Assembly: GCA_963920575.1 (NCBI GenBank)
Contig: OY986968.1
Coordinates: 26,542,129 to 26,606,128, forward strand
Reading direction: 5' to 3'
Source of the DNA: Narthecium ossifragum
Lineage: Eukaryota; Streptophyta; Magnoliopsida; Dioscoreales; Nartheciaceae
DNA length: 64,000 nucleotides
In this document: positions 25,918-37,404 of the stretch, in pieces
How the letters are laid out: every line of letters starts with the position of its first letter
Numbering within the stretch: position 1 is the stretch's first letter
Notes under the pieces: generated by a model
The model's database searches: none
Told to the model about the DNA's origin: nothing
The model's input: the letters and a program-made list of their open reading frames with translations, nothing else
Made by a program: the position numbers and the translations under genes

Positions 25918-27083
25918 ATCGTGCGTGCGAGGTGGAGCGACGAGAGCATCGTGGGACATGAATCCCAACTCGAAACCTCTCGTGAAGCCCACGACGAAGA
26001 TGCCCACCAAGCTACCTACCCTGACCTTGACTACCACCGCCCACGAGGACCCCCGTCGTTGTTGAGAAGCATCCCAACTGCTCCGCCCCAATGGAATCTA
26101 CTCGCACAAAGGTATACCTCTATGCCCATTACTGGTATTCTAGAAATAGGATTGAAATTTATCTGTTTCTTATGTCTATGATAGATGTCATGATTTTTTA
26201 TGATTCTGGTAACTAAGGGTGCGTTTGGCAAACCTGAATATGATGAATTAGCTGAATGAGGAATCTGTGGAATTAGCTGAATGGGGAATGAGTTGAATCT
26301 GGTGATTCCGTGGATTTTGGTTCTGTTGTTTGGTTGGTCTGTATGAGATGAGCTGAATCTGTTGATTCTGGCGTTTGACTTGTCTATTATGGATGAGCTG
26401 AATTTGCTAATTTTGTTCAAATTAATAATAAAACTTTAAATTTTTTTTCAAATTAAGACATGTTTTTCATTATAATAATAACAATACCCACGAGATATGA
26501 TTGATCAAAATTATTGAAAATTTAGGTCAAATTAATTCTTTGAATGCATCTAATCATGTAAAATGATTGATTGAAATTATTGAAAATTCTGGTATAATTT
26601 AAGTTATAATATATTAAATGATTTTATAAATTAAATTACATCAAATATTTGCTTTAAAAAATACTCAATATTGGTATCATAACGAAGATATCGATGATAT
26701 CTTTCCAATGAGACTAATTTCATAAAGTTTCAACATGTATATTTAAAGTTATGATAAATATAGCCATTTTAAATATCAAGGGGCTAAGATAGTCATTCAG
26801 GGTTTCTTCAAATTCGGGATCCGCTTGGGATGTATAGGGGCGTCCGCTCGATTTGAATGGACGCCGCGATTTCAAAATTTTAGAATCCGACGCGGGTCGG
26901 ATCCCTCCGATTCCAAATGAGAAAACAATTGAATCTGGAATCCGCTCATTCCTTAATTCATTTAATCCATCTCATACTAGTGCATCCAAACAGGCCCTAA
27001 GTGAATGGGATGAACAATACTTGGGCTATGAGAGGTGGTTGCCGATTGTGCCTAGAGTAAAGAAGCCAACGCAACATCTTAAT
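25918..27083 (+). pseudogene. Truncated copy of mini-RNase III (exon 1, intron 1, part of exon 2)
   Basis: 25918-26108 matches exon 1 of the intact gene (31740-31927), and the intron 1 start GTATACCTCTATGCCC follows. A Harbinger-type MITE (26217-26997) sits exactly at the intron 1/exon 2 junction. Exon 2 resumes at 27001 (GAATGGGATGAACAATAC...) and is lost after AAGAAGCC near 27075-27083, where it diverges. The exon 1 reading differs by an indel (extra base near 26040). Its 5' side is fused directly to an F-box copy 1 scrap. Non-functional. Confidence 0.85.
26217..26997. mobile_element. PIF/Harbinger-type MITE 1 (781 bp)
   Basis: TIRs GGGTGCGTTTGG and GGGCCTGTTTGG (right end read inverted), with TAA on both sides (26214-26216 and 26998-27000), the target duplication typical of PIF/Harbinger/Tourist elements. 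AT-rich interior, no coding capacity. A second copy in opposite orientation lies at 28169-29015. Confidence 0.85.
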
Positions 27084-27247
27084 TATAAATTTCTTTGTAA
27101 CTTAACGTGGTATCGGAGCCTAAAATTGAATATATTAAAATTTAAAATTAATACTCTTATCGGGGAAAATGGATAACCATGCACTGCTGCATCGGAACTT
27201 CTTCTCCCCGATATTTTCCTCTCTCTTCATCCTCACCTCACCGGCCG

Positions 27248-27430
27248 GATCTGAGGGAGAGAGAGACGAGGAGAGAAGGGGGAAGGGAGACGGAGTTGGA
27301 GGAGAAGGGGGAAGGGGGAAGGGAGAGGGAGTTGGAGGAGAAGGGGGATCGCCGGCGCCGGAGAAGAAGGGTGGAAGGGAGGAAGAAAACCGGGAAAAGG
27401 AGAGGTGGAACTCGCCGGAAAAAGGGTAGA
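27248..27430. repeat. Purine-rich tract with a roughly 40-bp tandem duplication
   Basis: Almost uninterrupted purines on the plus strand; the segment GGGAGACGGAGTTGGAGGAG is repeated as GGGAGAGGGAGTTGGAGGAG about 39 bp further on. No coding claim. Confidence 0.7.
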
Positions 27431-28168
27431 TCCGGTGGGATTTCCGCCGGATTTGGTCTCCTTCTTGGCTCAGGTGAGCTCCTATTCTCTTCCCCCCTCC
27501 GATATCTTCTTGTAGGGTGTTTTTCCGGTTGGTTTTGGGGGGAGTTTCTCGGTTCTCCTGCGATGGGTCGCCGGAGAAGATGCCGTGGACGGCGTCGGGG
27601 ATCTCCCTCGGCGACTGCAGCGCCGGAGGAAGGACCCCCGTGGTCCGGGGCATCTTATCTCTCCGAGCCCTGTGCGGGCGTTTTCCCATGCCGGGTGGAA
27701 CTTACTCCTCCTCCCTGCCATGGACTCCGGCGAAGATCCGGCCGGCCTTCCTCTGGCTGCGGCCGTTGATCTCCCTCGGGATCCGGTGCTTGGGGCAACA
27801 AGCAAGCTCCCTCTTTGCCGGGGTGGCTGTCTGGCGGTTAAGCACGGGTTCAGTGGGCCTCCGGCGAAAGCTCCGGCGGCCCTTCTTGGGGGAGGGGTGC
27901 GTGTCACCGTGGCTGGGTCGTCGCAGACGCTCCGTTGGTGCGACAGATTCCGTTCCGTCACAGGTGCGGCAAGTTGCAGCCGCGGCATGGTCGAGCGGCG
28001 ATTCCACGTCGGAAACACTGGGGCTGGTCCACCCATGGGCGGAGTCATCGCGTGCACCCGGTGTGTGGAGCGCCGACGTCCGATTTCGTTGATTTTCGGG
28101 TTGTTTCGATCGGTTTTACTAGCTCTACATATATCCACTAGCTTTAATTTCATTTGGGGTTCTACTTG

Positions 28169-29015
28169 GGGTGCGTTTGGATGGCATGGTATGGGGTGGA
28201 TTAGATGGAATGGGGAATGAGTGGATTCCGCATTCAGCCCATTCTCTTGTTTGGCTCGTTTTGTCATTTGGAATCGGCCGGATCCGACTCGCGTCGGATT
28301 CCAAAAATTTGGAATCGCGGCGTCCGCTCGATTCGAGCGGACGCCGCTGTCCATCCGGCGAAATCCGAATTTGAGATTCCCCTTAATGACTATTTTACCC
28401 CTTGATATTTAAAATGACTATATTTATCATAACTTTAAATATACATGTTGAAACTTTATGAAATTAGTCTCATTGAAAATATATCATCGATATTTTCGTT
28501 ATGAGACCAATATTGAGTATTTTTTAAAGCAAATATTTGATGTAATTTAATTTTTAAAATCATTTAATATATTATAAATTAAATTATACCTGAATTTTTA
28601 ATAATTTCGATCAATCATTTTACATGATTAGATGCATTCAAAGAATTAATTTGACCTAAATTTTCAATAATTTCGATCAATCATATCTCGTGGGTATTGT
28701 TATTATTATAATGAAAAACATGTCTTAATTTGAAGAAAACTTAAAGTTTTATTATTAACATGTTAAAATTCACTCGGTTCCAATTCAGAGATTTATGAAT
28801 CAAACACAAGAATCCACAAAATTAGTAGTTTCGACTCATCCATAATAGACAAGCCAAACGCCAGAATCAACAGATTCAGCTCATCCCATACAGACCAACC
28901 AAACAATTGAACCAAAATCCACAGAATCACCAGATTCAGCTCATTCCCCATTCAGCTAATTCTACAGATTCCTCGTTCAGCTAATTCATCATATTCAGGT
29001 TTGCCAAACGCACCC
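28169..29015. mobile_element. PIF/Harbinger-type MITE 2 (847 bp), inverted copy of MITE 1
   Basis: Starts GGGTGCGTTTGGATGGCA and ends TTTGCCAAACGCACCC, flanked by TTG on both sides (28166-28168, 29016-29018). Its interior is the reverse complement of MITE 1, including ATCGATCAATCATTTTACATG-like stretches. TTG differs from the usual TWA duplication. Confidence 0.82.
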
Positions 29016-29305
29016 TTGATTGCTTTCTTTGTTCTTGTGTTTTAGACGATCAGGTGAGTGACCGTCAGAGTTCAGAGCGTGACGTGGAACCCAGGACTTA
29101 GGGACTTCACATCAGTTGCCTTTTGAGGTAGGAGTTACCTCCTACTAGGGATGTGTGCTATGTTTATATGTGATGCGTGGTTGTGTTGATGCTATGTATG
29201 TATTTTTAATAATATGGTGTGGTGTGTTCATGTAATGCGATATATGCCCTGGTAATGTGTTATGATGTGTTATTGCTTGATGGGTTGGTTGATCCCTATT
29301 ATGCA

Positions 29306-29656
29306 CTAGGTGGTGGGCCCGTGCCACCTGGCACGGCTAACTGCCCTCCTCCACTATCTCTATTATAACTTACGCCACATCAGCCCACTATCATTTCTTT
29401 TTCTTTATTTAATTATAATTTTATGCCACGTGTATGTCATGTGTATGTCATGTGTATGTCATATGTGTATAAGTTTATGACTCAGATGATGAGTCATAAA
29501 AGTAACTACCCTTAGATCTTATAAGGTAGATATAAGTATTGATAAGGATGATAAAGCTAATTTAGGGAATATGATAAATCCAACTTAGGGAAAATGAACA
29601 TGTAAACTGACTAATAGGAGAACGGTTGTAACCGTTTTTGCTCCTTATAAGGTTGA
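29306..29656 (-). mobile_element. Non-autonomous Helitron 2 (351 bp), inverted copy of Helitron 1
   Basis: Read on the minus strand it begins TCAACCTTATAAGGAGCA after A and ends CCACCACCTAG before T, with the same GCCGTGCCAGGTGGCACGG hairpin next to the 3' end. Two independent insertions sharing exact termini define the element boundaries. Confidence 0.87.
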
Positions 29657-30636
29657 TTATTGCCGTGTTATGTTATGAGATGTTGCCAATGCATTGTACG
29701 TGTCTTTGACAATTATTGTTTAATTGTATTATTATAATATGATGTTGTGTGGCTTGTGCATACATGCTAGGAATGTCAGGTTTGTCTTAGGACAGAGATT
29801 GTGATTGGGTCTAGTCAAGTCTTGTAGCTAGACCATTCAGAGTTTAGGGGTTGTATCAATGACTTGACGGATGGATTTTTGATCTCCGTATGTCGATCGA
29901 GAACTTTGACTTTACTTGAAGATTTATTATTGATGATATATTATTGAGGATGTTGTACCTATACTAGTATATTGAGGCCGGTATAGAGTCTAAAGGGGTC
30001 TGAGCAAGCATTGACGGTCAGACGCAACGTCTGTGCACGTAAGATTTACCCAAACTAACCAGATCATAATAGGGCCAGTATATTAGGATAGGTTTGGTGT
30101 ACACCGGGGTCTTAGATTGTTGTCAGGTGACTCATACTGGGCTATCGAGCTCATATTTTGAGGTTTTGTGCACGTAGGCCCGAGACCACCGTACTACATG
30201 GAATGATACATAGTGACGAGGCGTCCATTTTTGATTCATCTGATTGAGAGTTAGTTTTGTATTAGGTGGAGAGATGAGGGTTGTATTTTAAATTTATTTT
30301 GTACTCTACCATTACTCTCAATTTGTGTATTTGACACTTTGCATATGTTGAAAATTTTGGAGAATTTGTATATTGTTGTCTCGTGACCTGATTAATTGAT
30401 TATGTTGTAATTGGAAGAGTATACACTCCTATGTACGTGAAATGTGTAAATGACTGTAATGGGGTGATGGTGTCGCTAGAATTATGATTTTTTGTTGTAA
30501 ATATTGGATGAAATGTCACATGATGTGTGGTTTGTATCTATTGACAGGTTGTAATTATGAATTCATGCCCGAAATTTCTATTTTTTTTTAATTATTTGGG
30601 ATTAATTGGAGGTTAAATTTGGGGCGGGGTGTGACA

Positions 30637-31722
30637 CCTTTGGCATCAGTATCCTTCATGATAAAAGACTATCCATTTAAAAAAAAAACTTTTAACAATC
30701 CAAACTGTTTACTAGTATCATTTGGAATTTCAAAGGCTTGTATATTGATTAAATGATGAATATTATATGGTATCAGAGCAAATTCTAAATACTAATTAGG
30801 GGTGTGATGCTGACCAGGTGACCTGAATTGATCCGGCAAATTATCCCAACCTGAGCCTTGAAAGGGCGGGTCATAGGGTAGTTGCAAACATGTTGGGTCC
30901 TACATGTTACGGTAAATGCGAGTCGGGTTTTAGGTATTAAACAAGTCACATGTTTTAGCTGTAATTCCAGTTGATTATGAGGTCAGTCTTGATAATGAAG
31001 AATTCGAAGTTGTTGAGTTAGCAGTTGTGGAAGGTATTGAATAGTCGACTTATTTATTAATTGATTAGTGTCTTGTTGATGTTTTGATTGAATTCACGTC
31101 ATAACCCTAATTATTGGCAATTTGTACCTGTGATGCGGAGATAGATGCTCCCCCAACTTCCTCTTCATAACCAAGTGCTGGTGATTATCTATCTTTGACA
31201 TCCACCCAAGGGCCTTTATCCTCAAATCAACACGGAAATGCTTGATTACGTTTTAATCATTTTTTTAATGATATATGTGGTTGAGTTTTGGAACAATGGA
31301 TTGTATCTTAAATCTTTGTATTTTTGTATATAACTTAGATTTGGGTGCTTTTGTTGTTTGATGGATTGTTAAAGTTTTATTGTTTTTGTTTTTAAATCTT
31401 GGATTAATGGATTGGTCTACTTATGGTATTTTTGATGGATTCTGAGTCTAGGTTCATATGATTGGTAACTGATTAAATGCCATATGCTAATAACATGTTA
31501 ATGGGTTAGCTAGGTTAATGGGCGGGTCACAAGGCCCTATGAAATTAATGGATCGAGTCCAACCCGACACGCCAACCAGTCACCCGACCCGTTGTACACC
31601 CCTAATACTAATATATTATTACATCTCGTTAACCCGACCGGATAATTTTCAGGATAACTGGCGTAGCTGCTTCCGATCACAGGTAGCGGCCAAGGGGCCG
31701 CGTCGAAGCGGTTGGAGCAACG
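30637..31722. other. Repetitive upstream flank of mini-RNase III
   Basis: Contains the hAT MITE (30797-31604). A TGGTATCAGAGCA motif at 30768-30780 resembles a Copia primer-binding site, but no adjoining LTR was established. The segment from 31605 to 31722 leads into the mini-RNase III start codon. Confidence 0.4.
30797..31604. mobile_element. hAT-type MITE (808 bp) with 8-bp target duplication
   Basis: Terminal inverted repeats TAGGGGTGT/ACACCCCTA, flanked by perfect 8-bp ATACTAAT at 30789-30796 and 31605-31612. TAGGGGTG ends and an 8-bp duplication are diagnostic of plant hAT elements. No transposase frame. It lies 120 bp upstream of the mini-RNase III ATG. Confidence 0.9.
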
Positions 31723-34228
31723 ATGGCTGCCGTAGTGTGCGTGCGAGGTGGAGTGACGAGAGCGTCGTGGGACATGAATCCCAACTCGAAACCTCTCGTG
31801 AAGCCCACGACGAAGATGCCCGCCAAGCTTCCTACGCCGACCTCGACTACCACCGCCACGAGGACCCACGCTGTTGTCGAGAAGCCATCCCAGCTGCTCC
31901 GCCCCAATGGAATCCACTCGTACAAAGGTATACCTCTATGCCCATTATTGGTATTCTAGAAATAGGATTGAAATTTATATGTTTCTTATGCGCATGATAG
32001 CTGTCACGATTTTTTATGATTCTGGTAACTAGGCGAATGGGATGAACAATACCTGGGCTATGAGAGGTGGTTGCCTATTGCGCCTATAATAAAGAAGCCT
32101 CGGTCTATATATAATGCAACATCTTTAGCATACATGGGGGATTGTATATATGAGGTAAAGTTAATCCCTTTCCTATACTTTTCTAGTGTAGATTCATGCT
32201 GTTCAATTTAATGAAAAATATGTCATGCTTGTTGAGTTGGTTCTAAAGACATGATAGGGTCTTGCATATGTTTTATTGCTATAAACGTTAAGAGTTGCTG
32301 TGGAGTCATTGTAAGTTCCATTTGAACAAACAAATTTGATGTCATGCTGTTCAATTTGATGTTTTTGGCTTATGTACCGCAGTTTTATGCTCGAAGGCAC
32401 TTTCTATTTCCTCCTTTAGGCATCAATGATTACAATGAGCGAGTGATGAAAGTCGTGCGCTGTGAAGCACAGGTATGCATTCGATCTGTAGTAAAATTTT
32501 ATGCTTCAGTTATTGTGTTCTTTTATGATACTGTTAAACCTTACTCACCCAGGAAAGTATCGTGTTTCAGTAAGCTTTTGGTTTATGAAGGTTTATACCT
32601 GCCCTATTCAGTGTGATTTATTCTATTTGTTCCCTTTTTCTTTCTTTCGTGCCCTCTTTTGAGGTTCAGTAATTATTTGTATGGTTTAAGTTGAAGTGCT
32701 TCTTTATGTAAGCAAATGAAAGTACCTCATCCCATCAGCTTCTTTCATATTGCAATTCTCTTTTTTTCTTTTCAATCTGCTAATGTCTAGTGATTTTCTA
32801 ATTCATCGGGTAATGAGGTTTTTCAACTGTAATCACCAGATAGGTTTTAATCCTTCTTATATTATACCTGCGACAAGACTCATATGCTTATGTCTTTTTC
32901 GCTTTACTTCTGTCTCCCTTGGTGAGGAAGTCTACATGTTTTGTACAATGTACCTATGAATATAAGAATTGCTTGATGTTGGGAGCATTATGTAAATAAT
33001 GAAAATTGCATTCCAATCACTAGTTTCATTGCTCTGTTTTCCCAGGTGTAAAAGATTGCTTTCTTTCATACGAGTTGCAAGCATCAAGTTTTCAAAATCA
33101 TTTAAATCCCTTGTATGTTTGGGTCTTGTTTCAGGATGCACTGCTAAAGAAGCTTCTTGATGAGGACTACTTGACTCAAGAGGAAAGGTGCCTATTGCGT
33201 ATACAATAGTACATTATTTTCATGAGAGTCTAACTTTCGTCACCTAGTTATGCACAAAAAATTGTCACAGACCAAATCATGCATTAGCACATAGCTTGCT
33301 GGTGATTAAGGATGTAAACACTTGTTGGATGCCGTTGGTTCAATTCAAGGGAATTTAATCCTTGCCCTAAAGTGGGATAAAAAAGCTCGACTGCAAAAAA
33401 AAGACCAAAAAAATTGCAAGTTAAGCCTCATTGAAACTGGAAGATGAAAAATGCATTCCCTTGAATGCTTTCTAATACTTTTTTTGCTCATAGCTCTCAT
33501 TGTCAATGGAGAATCCATTCCTGTTCTTCCTTTGGTCAACTCATCCACCTATTGTCTGAGAACAAAAAAAGCCTTTGCCAGAGTTATTGACCTGCTCACT
33601 AATGATGACTTTCTCAGCATTTCTGTTTTCATTGTTTTATAGCACTCGCAATTATTGTCCCACATCGACCATATTGTTATCCAGTGGTGAAGTTCTTCGT
33701 TTTTTGAGATAGTTTCCCCTTTTGCTTCTGTAGCATCCAAGTTTGTAATGTGCTCGGAGTGTAATCACATATAAGTGCCAAGTTTTTCCTAATGCTGCAG
33801 GGACGTCCTTCGCTGGGGAAAGAACATTAGCTCCAATAAGACACGAACCACAAAACGGGCTGGTGTTGCTGTCTACAACCGTGCATCATCGCTTGAAACT
33901 CTGGTAACATGCTACTTGGATGAGTGTGTAGTGAGAGAACTTTCATCTTTGATCACAGATGACAGATCAGACACAAATTGATTACTCTTCAGAAGCTTAA
34001 ACGACTACTGTTTTAAAATTGTGGCTGGCCAAATTCTGAACCATTTTGTCAAAGATTATTGTTTGAAGAATATGTTTGTCCTTTGTAACTGTTTCAAAAA
34101 TGTTGTAGCAGGTTGGATATCTCTACCTAACTGATGTGAAACGCTTGGAGGAGCTCATGAGGAGATTAGGATTTTCAACTGGTGCATCTTCTGAGCTGAT
34201 TGCAGAAATGCGCAAGAATTTCCAGTGA
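31723..34228 (+). CDS. Mini-ribonuclease III (chloroplast RNC3/RNC4 type), 6 exons
   Basis: A short RNase III without a dsRNA-binding domain. Plant relatives work in chloroplasts on rRNA and intron-RNA turnover. Exons with GT-AG junctions and matching phases: 31723-31927, 32033-32154, 32383-32472, 33135-33187, 33801-33903, 34112-34228, giving 690 nt, 229 residues. Motifs: YMGDCIYE (102-109), the catalytic Asp/Glu helix; FYARRHFLFPP (110-120); RDVLRWGKN (157-165); KRAGVAVYNRASSLETLVGYL with the second catalytic Glu at 189. The N-terminal about 65 residues are Thr/Pro/Lys-rich, compatible with a transit peptide, but the chosen ATG is the first in the exon and an upstream exon cannot be excluded. 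No lesions. Partial copies lie at 25918 and 51760. Confidence 0.88.
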
Positions 34229-34560
34229 GCAAACATGACACTCCTACCAAACTGGATAAAAGCTGCTTCATCCGTTATGTCGATTAAACTGTGAAGCTTT
34301 TGGCAGGAAGCAACCGGCGACACTACAAACTCTCGAGTCCTCATCGTGAAATGTCTCTGGCATTGGATTCTATGGTACAGTGGGAGTACAAATCTTGATG
34401 AAAGAAGTGCACCTTGAGCTGCGAACAATCATCAGTTTTGATGCCATTGTGACATTCTCAATGTGCTGAAGCTAATCAACTTTGATGGGATTTTGAAGTC
34501 TTCGTCAGTGGTGGCTTGTGAGGGCCTGAGGCTAACGGTGTGATCTTGCCAATTTCAGGC
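34229..34560 (+). other. 3' UTR/downstream region of mini-RNase III, duplicated at 51852-52165
   Basis: After the stop, the sequence aligns by eye for about 300 bp with 51852-52165 (for example GTGAAATGTC, CTGCGAACAATCATCAGTTTTGATGCC, GTGTGATCTTGCCA). This shows that the fragment at 51.8 kb comes from this locus family including its downstream DNA. Confidence 0.7.
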
Positions 34561-34755
34561 TAATGCATCTGAAATGATCAGACTAGGAACGGGATTGATT
34601 GAAAAAATGCAAGTTGTAGAACCCTGGTGTAATGTTGCCCTGGGGTCATTTGATGATTGATGTAAGCAAAGTGATGGGTAATTATCTACAGATAATTGGG
34701 GATTAGGTTCTTTTAATTGAATTATTTGTTCCATAATCAACTTAAAATTTTCTAA

Positions 34756-35775
34756 GGGGCTGTTTGGTTGCATGTATCAGCTGATACATGCATCAGTTGA
34801 TGCAGCCTTTTGATACAAACCTGTGTTTGGTTGGTCAATGCATGTATCAGCTGATGCAAAAAGAGGGTCAGATGTTGCATCAGCAGATGCAGTCAAAATG
34901 GCTGTTTCTGCTGATGCAGCATTAGCTGATGCATCACTATATAAATTAAAATATTATTTTCGGAATTAATAAATCTTTGAATAAATCTGAAAAATCAATA
35001 TATGAATTCCGAAAAATCTGAAAACCCAACCAGAAAATCTGAAAATTCGTGGAAAAAAAACTTTACACTATATGAATTAAAATATTATTTTTGGAATTAA
35101 TAAAACCTTGAATAAATCTGAAAAATCAATATATGAATTTCGAAAAATCTGAAAACTCAATCAGAATATCCGAAAATTCGTGGGAAAAAAACTTTACACT
35201 ATATGAATTAAAATATTATTTTCGGAATTAATAAAACCTTAAATAAATCCGAAAAATCAATATATGAATTCTGAAAAATCTGAAAACCAACCAGAAAATC
35301 CGAAAATTCGTAGAAAAAAAACTTTACATGAATATATTATTTTTGCTTGTATTTTTGTTGATTTTTATTAAAAAAATTATCATAAACGAATTAAGCTCGG
35401 AAGATAAGTAAAAAATTGGACACTGTCGTTCAAGATTTGGTTGATACTTTGTAGTTAAGAGTTTGCTAAGACGATTTTAGATTAATACTCACACTTGCTT
35501 GATCTTTTTTACTTTAATAATTAAGAAATTATTAAGTTAGCACGTGCTCAATAATTTAATAAATATAGTCAAAGAAAAAATATAGCTAAATAAAAAACAG
35601 CTAAAGAAAAAAAATGATATAAAACAGCTGTATCAACTGATGCAATACATACCAACCAAACAGAAAAATGAGCTAATACTGTATCAGTTGATACAAGCAA
35701 CCAAACAAACAGGTGATGCTAATACTGCATCAACTGATGCACTGCATCAACTGATGCAATCAACCAAACGTCCCC
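34756..35775. mobile_element. PIF/Harbinger-type MITE 3 (1020 bp) with internal repeats
   Basis: Ends GGGGCTGTTTGGTT and AACCAAACGTCCCC with TAA duplications at 34753-34755 and 35776-35778. Both ends are packed with GCATCAGCTGATGCA-like palindromes, and the centre has three tandem copies of a roughly 130-bp AT-rich unit (about 34935-35330). No coding capacity. Confidence 0.87.
34935..35330. repeat. About 130-bp tandem repeat, three copies, inside MITE 3
   Basis: Each unit runs TATGAATTAAAATATTATTT...GGAATTAATAAA...AAATTCGT.G.AAAAAAACTTTACA. Copies start near 34940, 35068 and 35197. Confidence 0.85.
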
Positions 35776-35778
35776 TAA

Positions 35779-36277
35779 GGCATTAGGTCATCTAACTAAC
35801 TATTATAGTTTGTTATGGTATTTTTTTCCCCTAAATTGTCCTCCAAAAATCCATTTATTTACGTGGGTTGCCATTCGCCTGGGTTTTCCGGCGAACTCAC
35901 ACTCAGCTCCGGCCATCTCCATTTCCGACCACCCCTCCAACACCATCTCCATCTCTCACCTCCTTCCCCTCTCCCTCTTCTACATCCTCCGTTCTTTGGA
36001 AGCTTGGCAACAGCGTGGATGGCGACGAGGTTTTGGAGCGGAGGTGAAGACGAAATCGAGGGTGAAGCTCGTGGAGGTAGGCGGCCAGCGGCGGTATTCC
36101 GGCGCTAACCCGCTTCAGATCCGCCAATAACTAAGCCCCCTTCAGATCCGCCGTCGCCACTGCTAAGCCCCTTTCAAATCCGCCCCGTCGGTGGGAGGTT
36201 GGTCCAGCAGCGGTATTACGGTGGGAAGGAGCTTGGAGAGGAGAACGGCGACGGAGGAGAGGAAGAGGAAGGGAGCT
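35779..36277. other. Intergenic, GC-rich stretch, no gene recognised
   Basis: Two overlapping open frames (35810-36130, 35815-36108) have no known motif. A short internal near-duplication, (C)TAAGCCCC.TTCA.ATCCGCC, is seen at about 36130-36190. It could be a broken exon, but there is nothing to name it by. Confidence 0.35.
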
Positions 36278-36964
36278 AGTGAGATGGAAACGCCAAACGG
36301 GTCGGTTTTGATTGGGTTGATAGATCCGGTCCGATAAAGATTCAGAATCTGACCCCTTTTATTAGTTAGTTGCATCGAACCCCAACCCCAACTCCAGCCC
36401 CAAAGCCAAACGGGTCGGTTAATATGTATCGGATTAGGGTTGGGCCACCGGATTTAGGTGCATCCGAACCCAACTCTATTTATTAAAGGCATCGTTATGC
36501 CCAAGACTTTAGGCCTCTTTTTTATATTTTTGTTCTTAGAAACTTTTGTTAGTTCTCCTTACTGCGTCTAGCTCTTTGCATATGGAGTGCCCGGCCGGAG
36601 CGTAATTCGTTGGATCCACCGTCGTTCTCCTCATCGTGCTTCTCTCGGCTCGGGTAAGCAGACTTTTGCCCTAATGATCTTTTGCCGACTATTTCATCGA
36701 TCAATCACTATTTTCACCACCAGTGTCGTTAGTGCTTCTCTCGGCTAAGCCTCTTTTGCCCCATGTCGTTGCCTAATAAAATTTCACTCATCAATCAACT
36801 CCAAGATGTTGTGCTTTTCTAGCCGGAAGCAGCAAGAGTAACATCACTTTTAGAAAGGATAAGCCAGATCATGATCAATCACTTGAAAACAAAATTCCCT
36901 TTTACCTTAACCCTATCCCCTTTTACAACCCACGTACAAGAGTACGGGGGGGAGAGGGGTGCGA

Positions 36965-37300
36965 GAATTTCAAGTTCAACTTGGACTCTATTCTCTTTAC
37001 ATGAACTGATCAATTAATGATTCCAATTTCACTCTAAGAGAGACTTCTAGCTTGAGTCATGATATAAGTTTCGCCTATTATAGGGTAGGAAGTATGTTTC
37101 ATCAAAGTGAGAAGTCCAAGTTCAACTTGGACTATATTCTCTTTACATGAACTGATCAACTAATGATTTCGATTTGGACTTTAAGAGAGATTTCTAGCTT
37201 GAGTCAGATTCCAATATAGGATATGATGATACTACAAATCTGAAACATAATATAGGTATACCCTATTGTAGGGTAGGAAGTATATATGTTTCATCAAAGT
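36965..37300 (+). promoter_or_regulatory. Duplicated promoter-proximal module of F-box 2
   Basis: A unit containing AAGTTCAACTTGGACT.TATTCTCTTTACATGAACTGATCAA.TAATGATT...CTTGAGTCA...GGGTAGGAAGTAT.TGTTTCATCAAAGTGAGAAG occurs twice in tandem just before the gene, as it does upstream of F-box 3 (57415-57800). Regulatory use is inferred from position only. Confidence 0.55.
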
Positions 37301-37324
37301 GAGAAGGGTTGGGTTCTGAAGAAG

Positions 37325-37396
37325 GTGTGTATGCATGTTTAATTTTGTCTTTGCATGTTCTTAATTTGTTTCTCCCTGTTTTCGTGTTGGTTGCAG
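37325..37396 (+). other. Possible 5' UTR intron of F-box 2
   Basis: Donor GAAG|GTGTGTATG and acceptor GGTTGCAG|TTCCTCCG bracket 72 T-rich bases directly before the start ATG. The same pair is present in copies 1 and 3. Supported only by splice-site consensus. Confidence 0.45.
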
Positions 37397-37404
37397 TTCC
37401 TCCG

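Larger units (their letters stand above)
27096..30636 (+). mobile_element. LTR-like element (degenerate), carrying a MITE and a Helitron
   Basis: The right end reads GGGGCGGGGTGTGACA, close to the end of LTR 2 (GGGGCGTGACA), and the left part has a purine-rich tract (27248-27430) and a GC-rich region like those in the other LTRs. The left boundary is a guess at TGTAACTTAACG (27096). No matching target duplication was found. A TGGTATCGGAGCC primer-binding-site-like motif lies at 27108-27120. Long overlapping open frames at 27179-28354 on both strands are GC-rich by-products, with no domain recognised. Confidence 0.4.

Noticed and set aside
25690..26181. 163-codon frame spanning LTR 3 and the mini-RNase III copy
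   Set aside because: Crosses the LTR boundary, an F-box scrap and an exon-intron junction; a chance fusion of frames.
27108..27120. Copia-type primer-binding site (TGGTATCGGAGCC), and a second at 30768
   Set aside because: The motif is right, but no LTR end with a matching partner lies directly upstream, so I do not annotate full Copia elements.
27135..28374. Long overlapping open frames (up to 290 codons) on both strands
   Set aside because: GC-rich LTR-like region with open frames in several phases and no recognisable motif; consistent with composition rather than a gene.
35810..36130. 106-codon frame near F-box 2
   Set aside because: Overlaps another frame of equal length; no domain and no supporting homologue in the duplicated segment at 56 kb.
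37309..37404. N-terminal extension of F-box 2 (hydrophobic, like a signal anchor)
   Set aside because: No ATG in frame before 37405, and the segment is bounded by good splice donor and acceptor sites, so it is more likely a 5' UTR intron.
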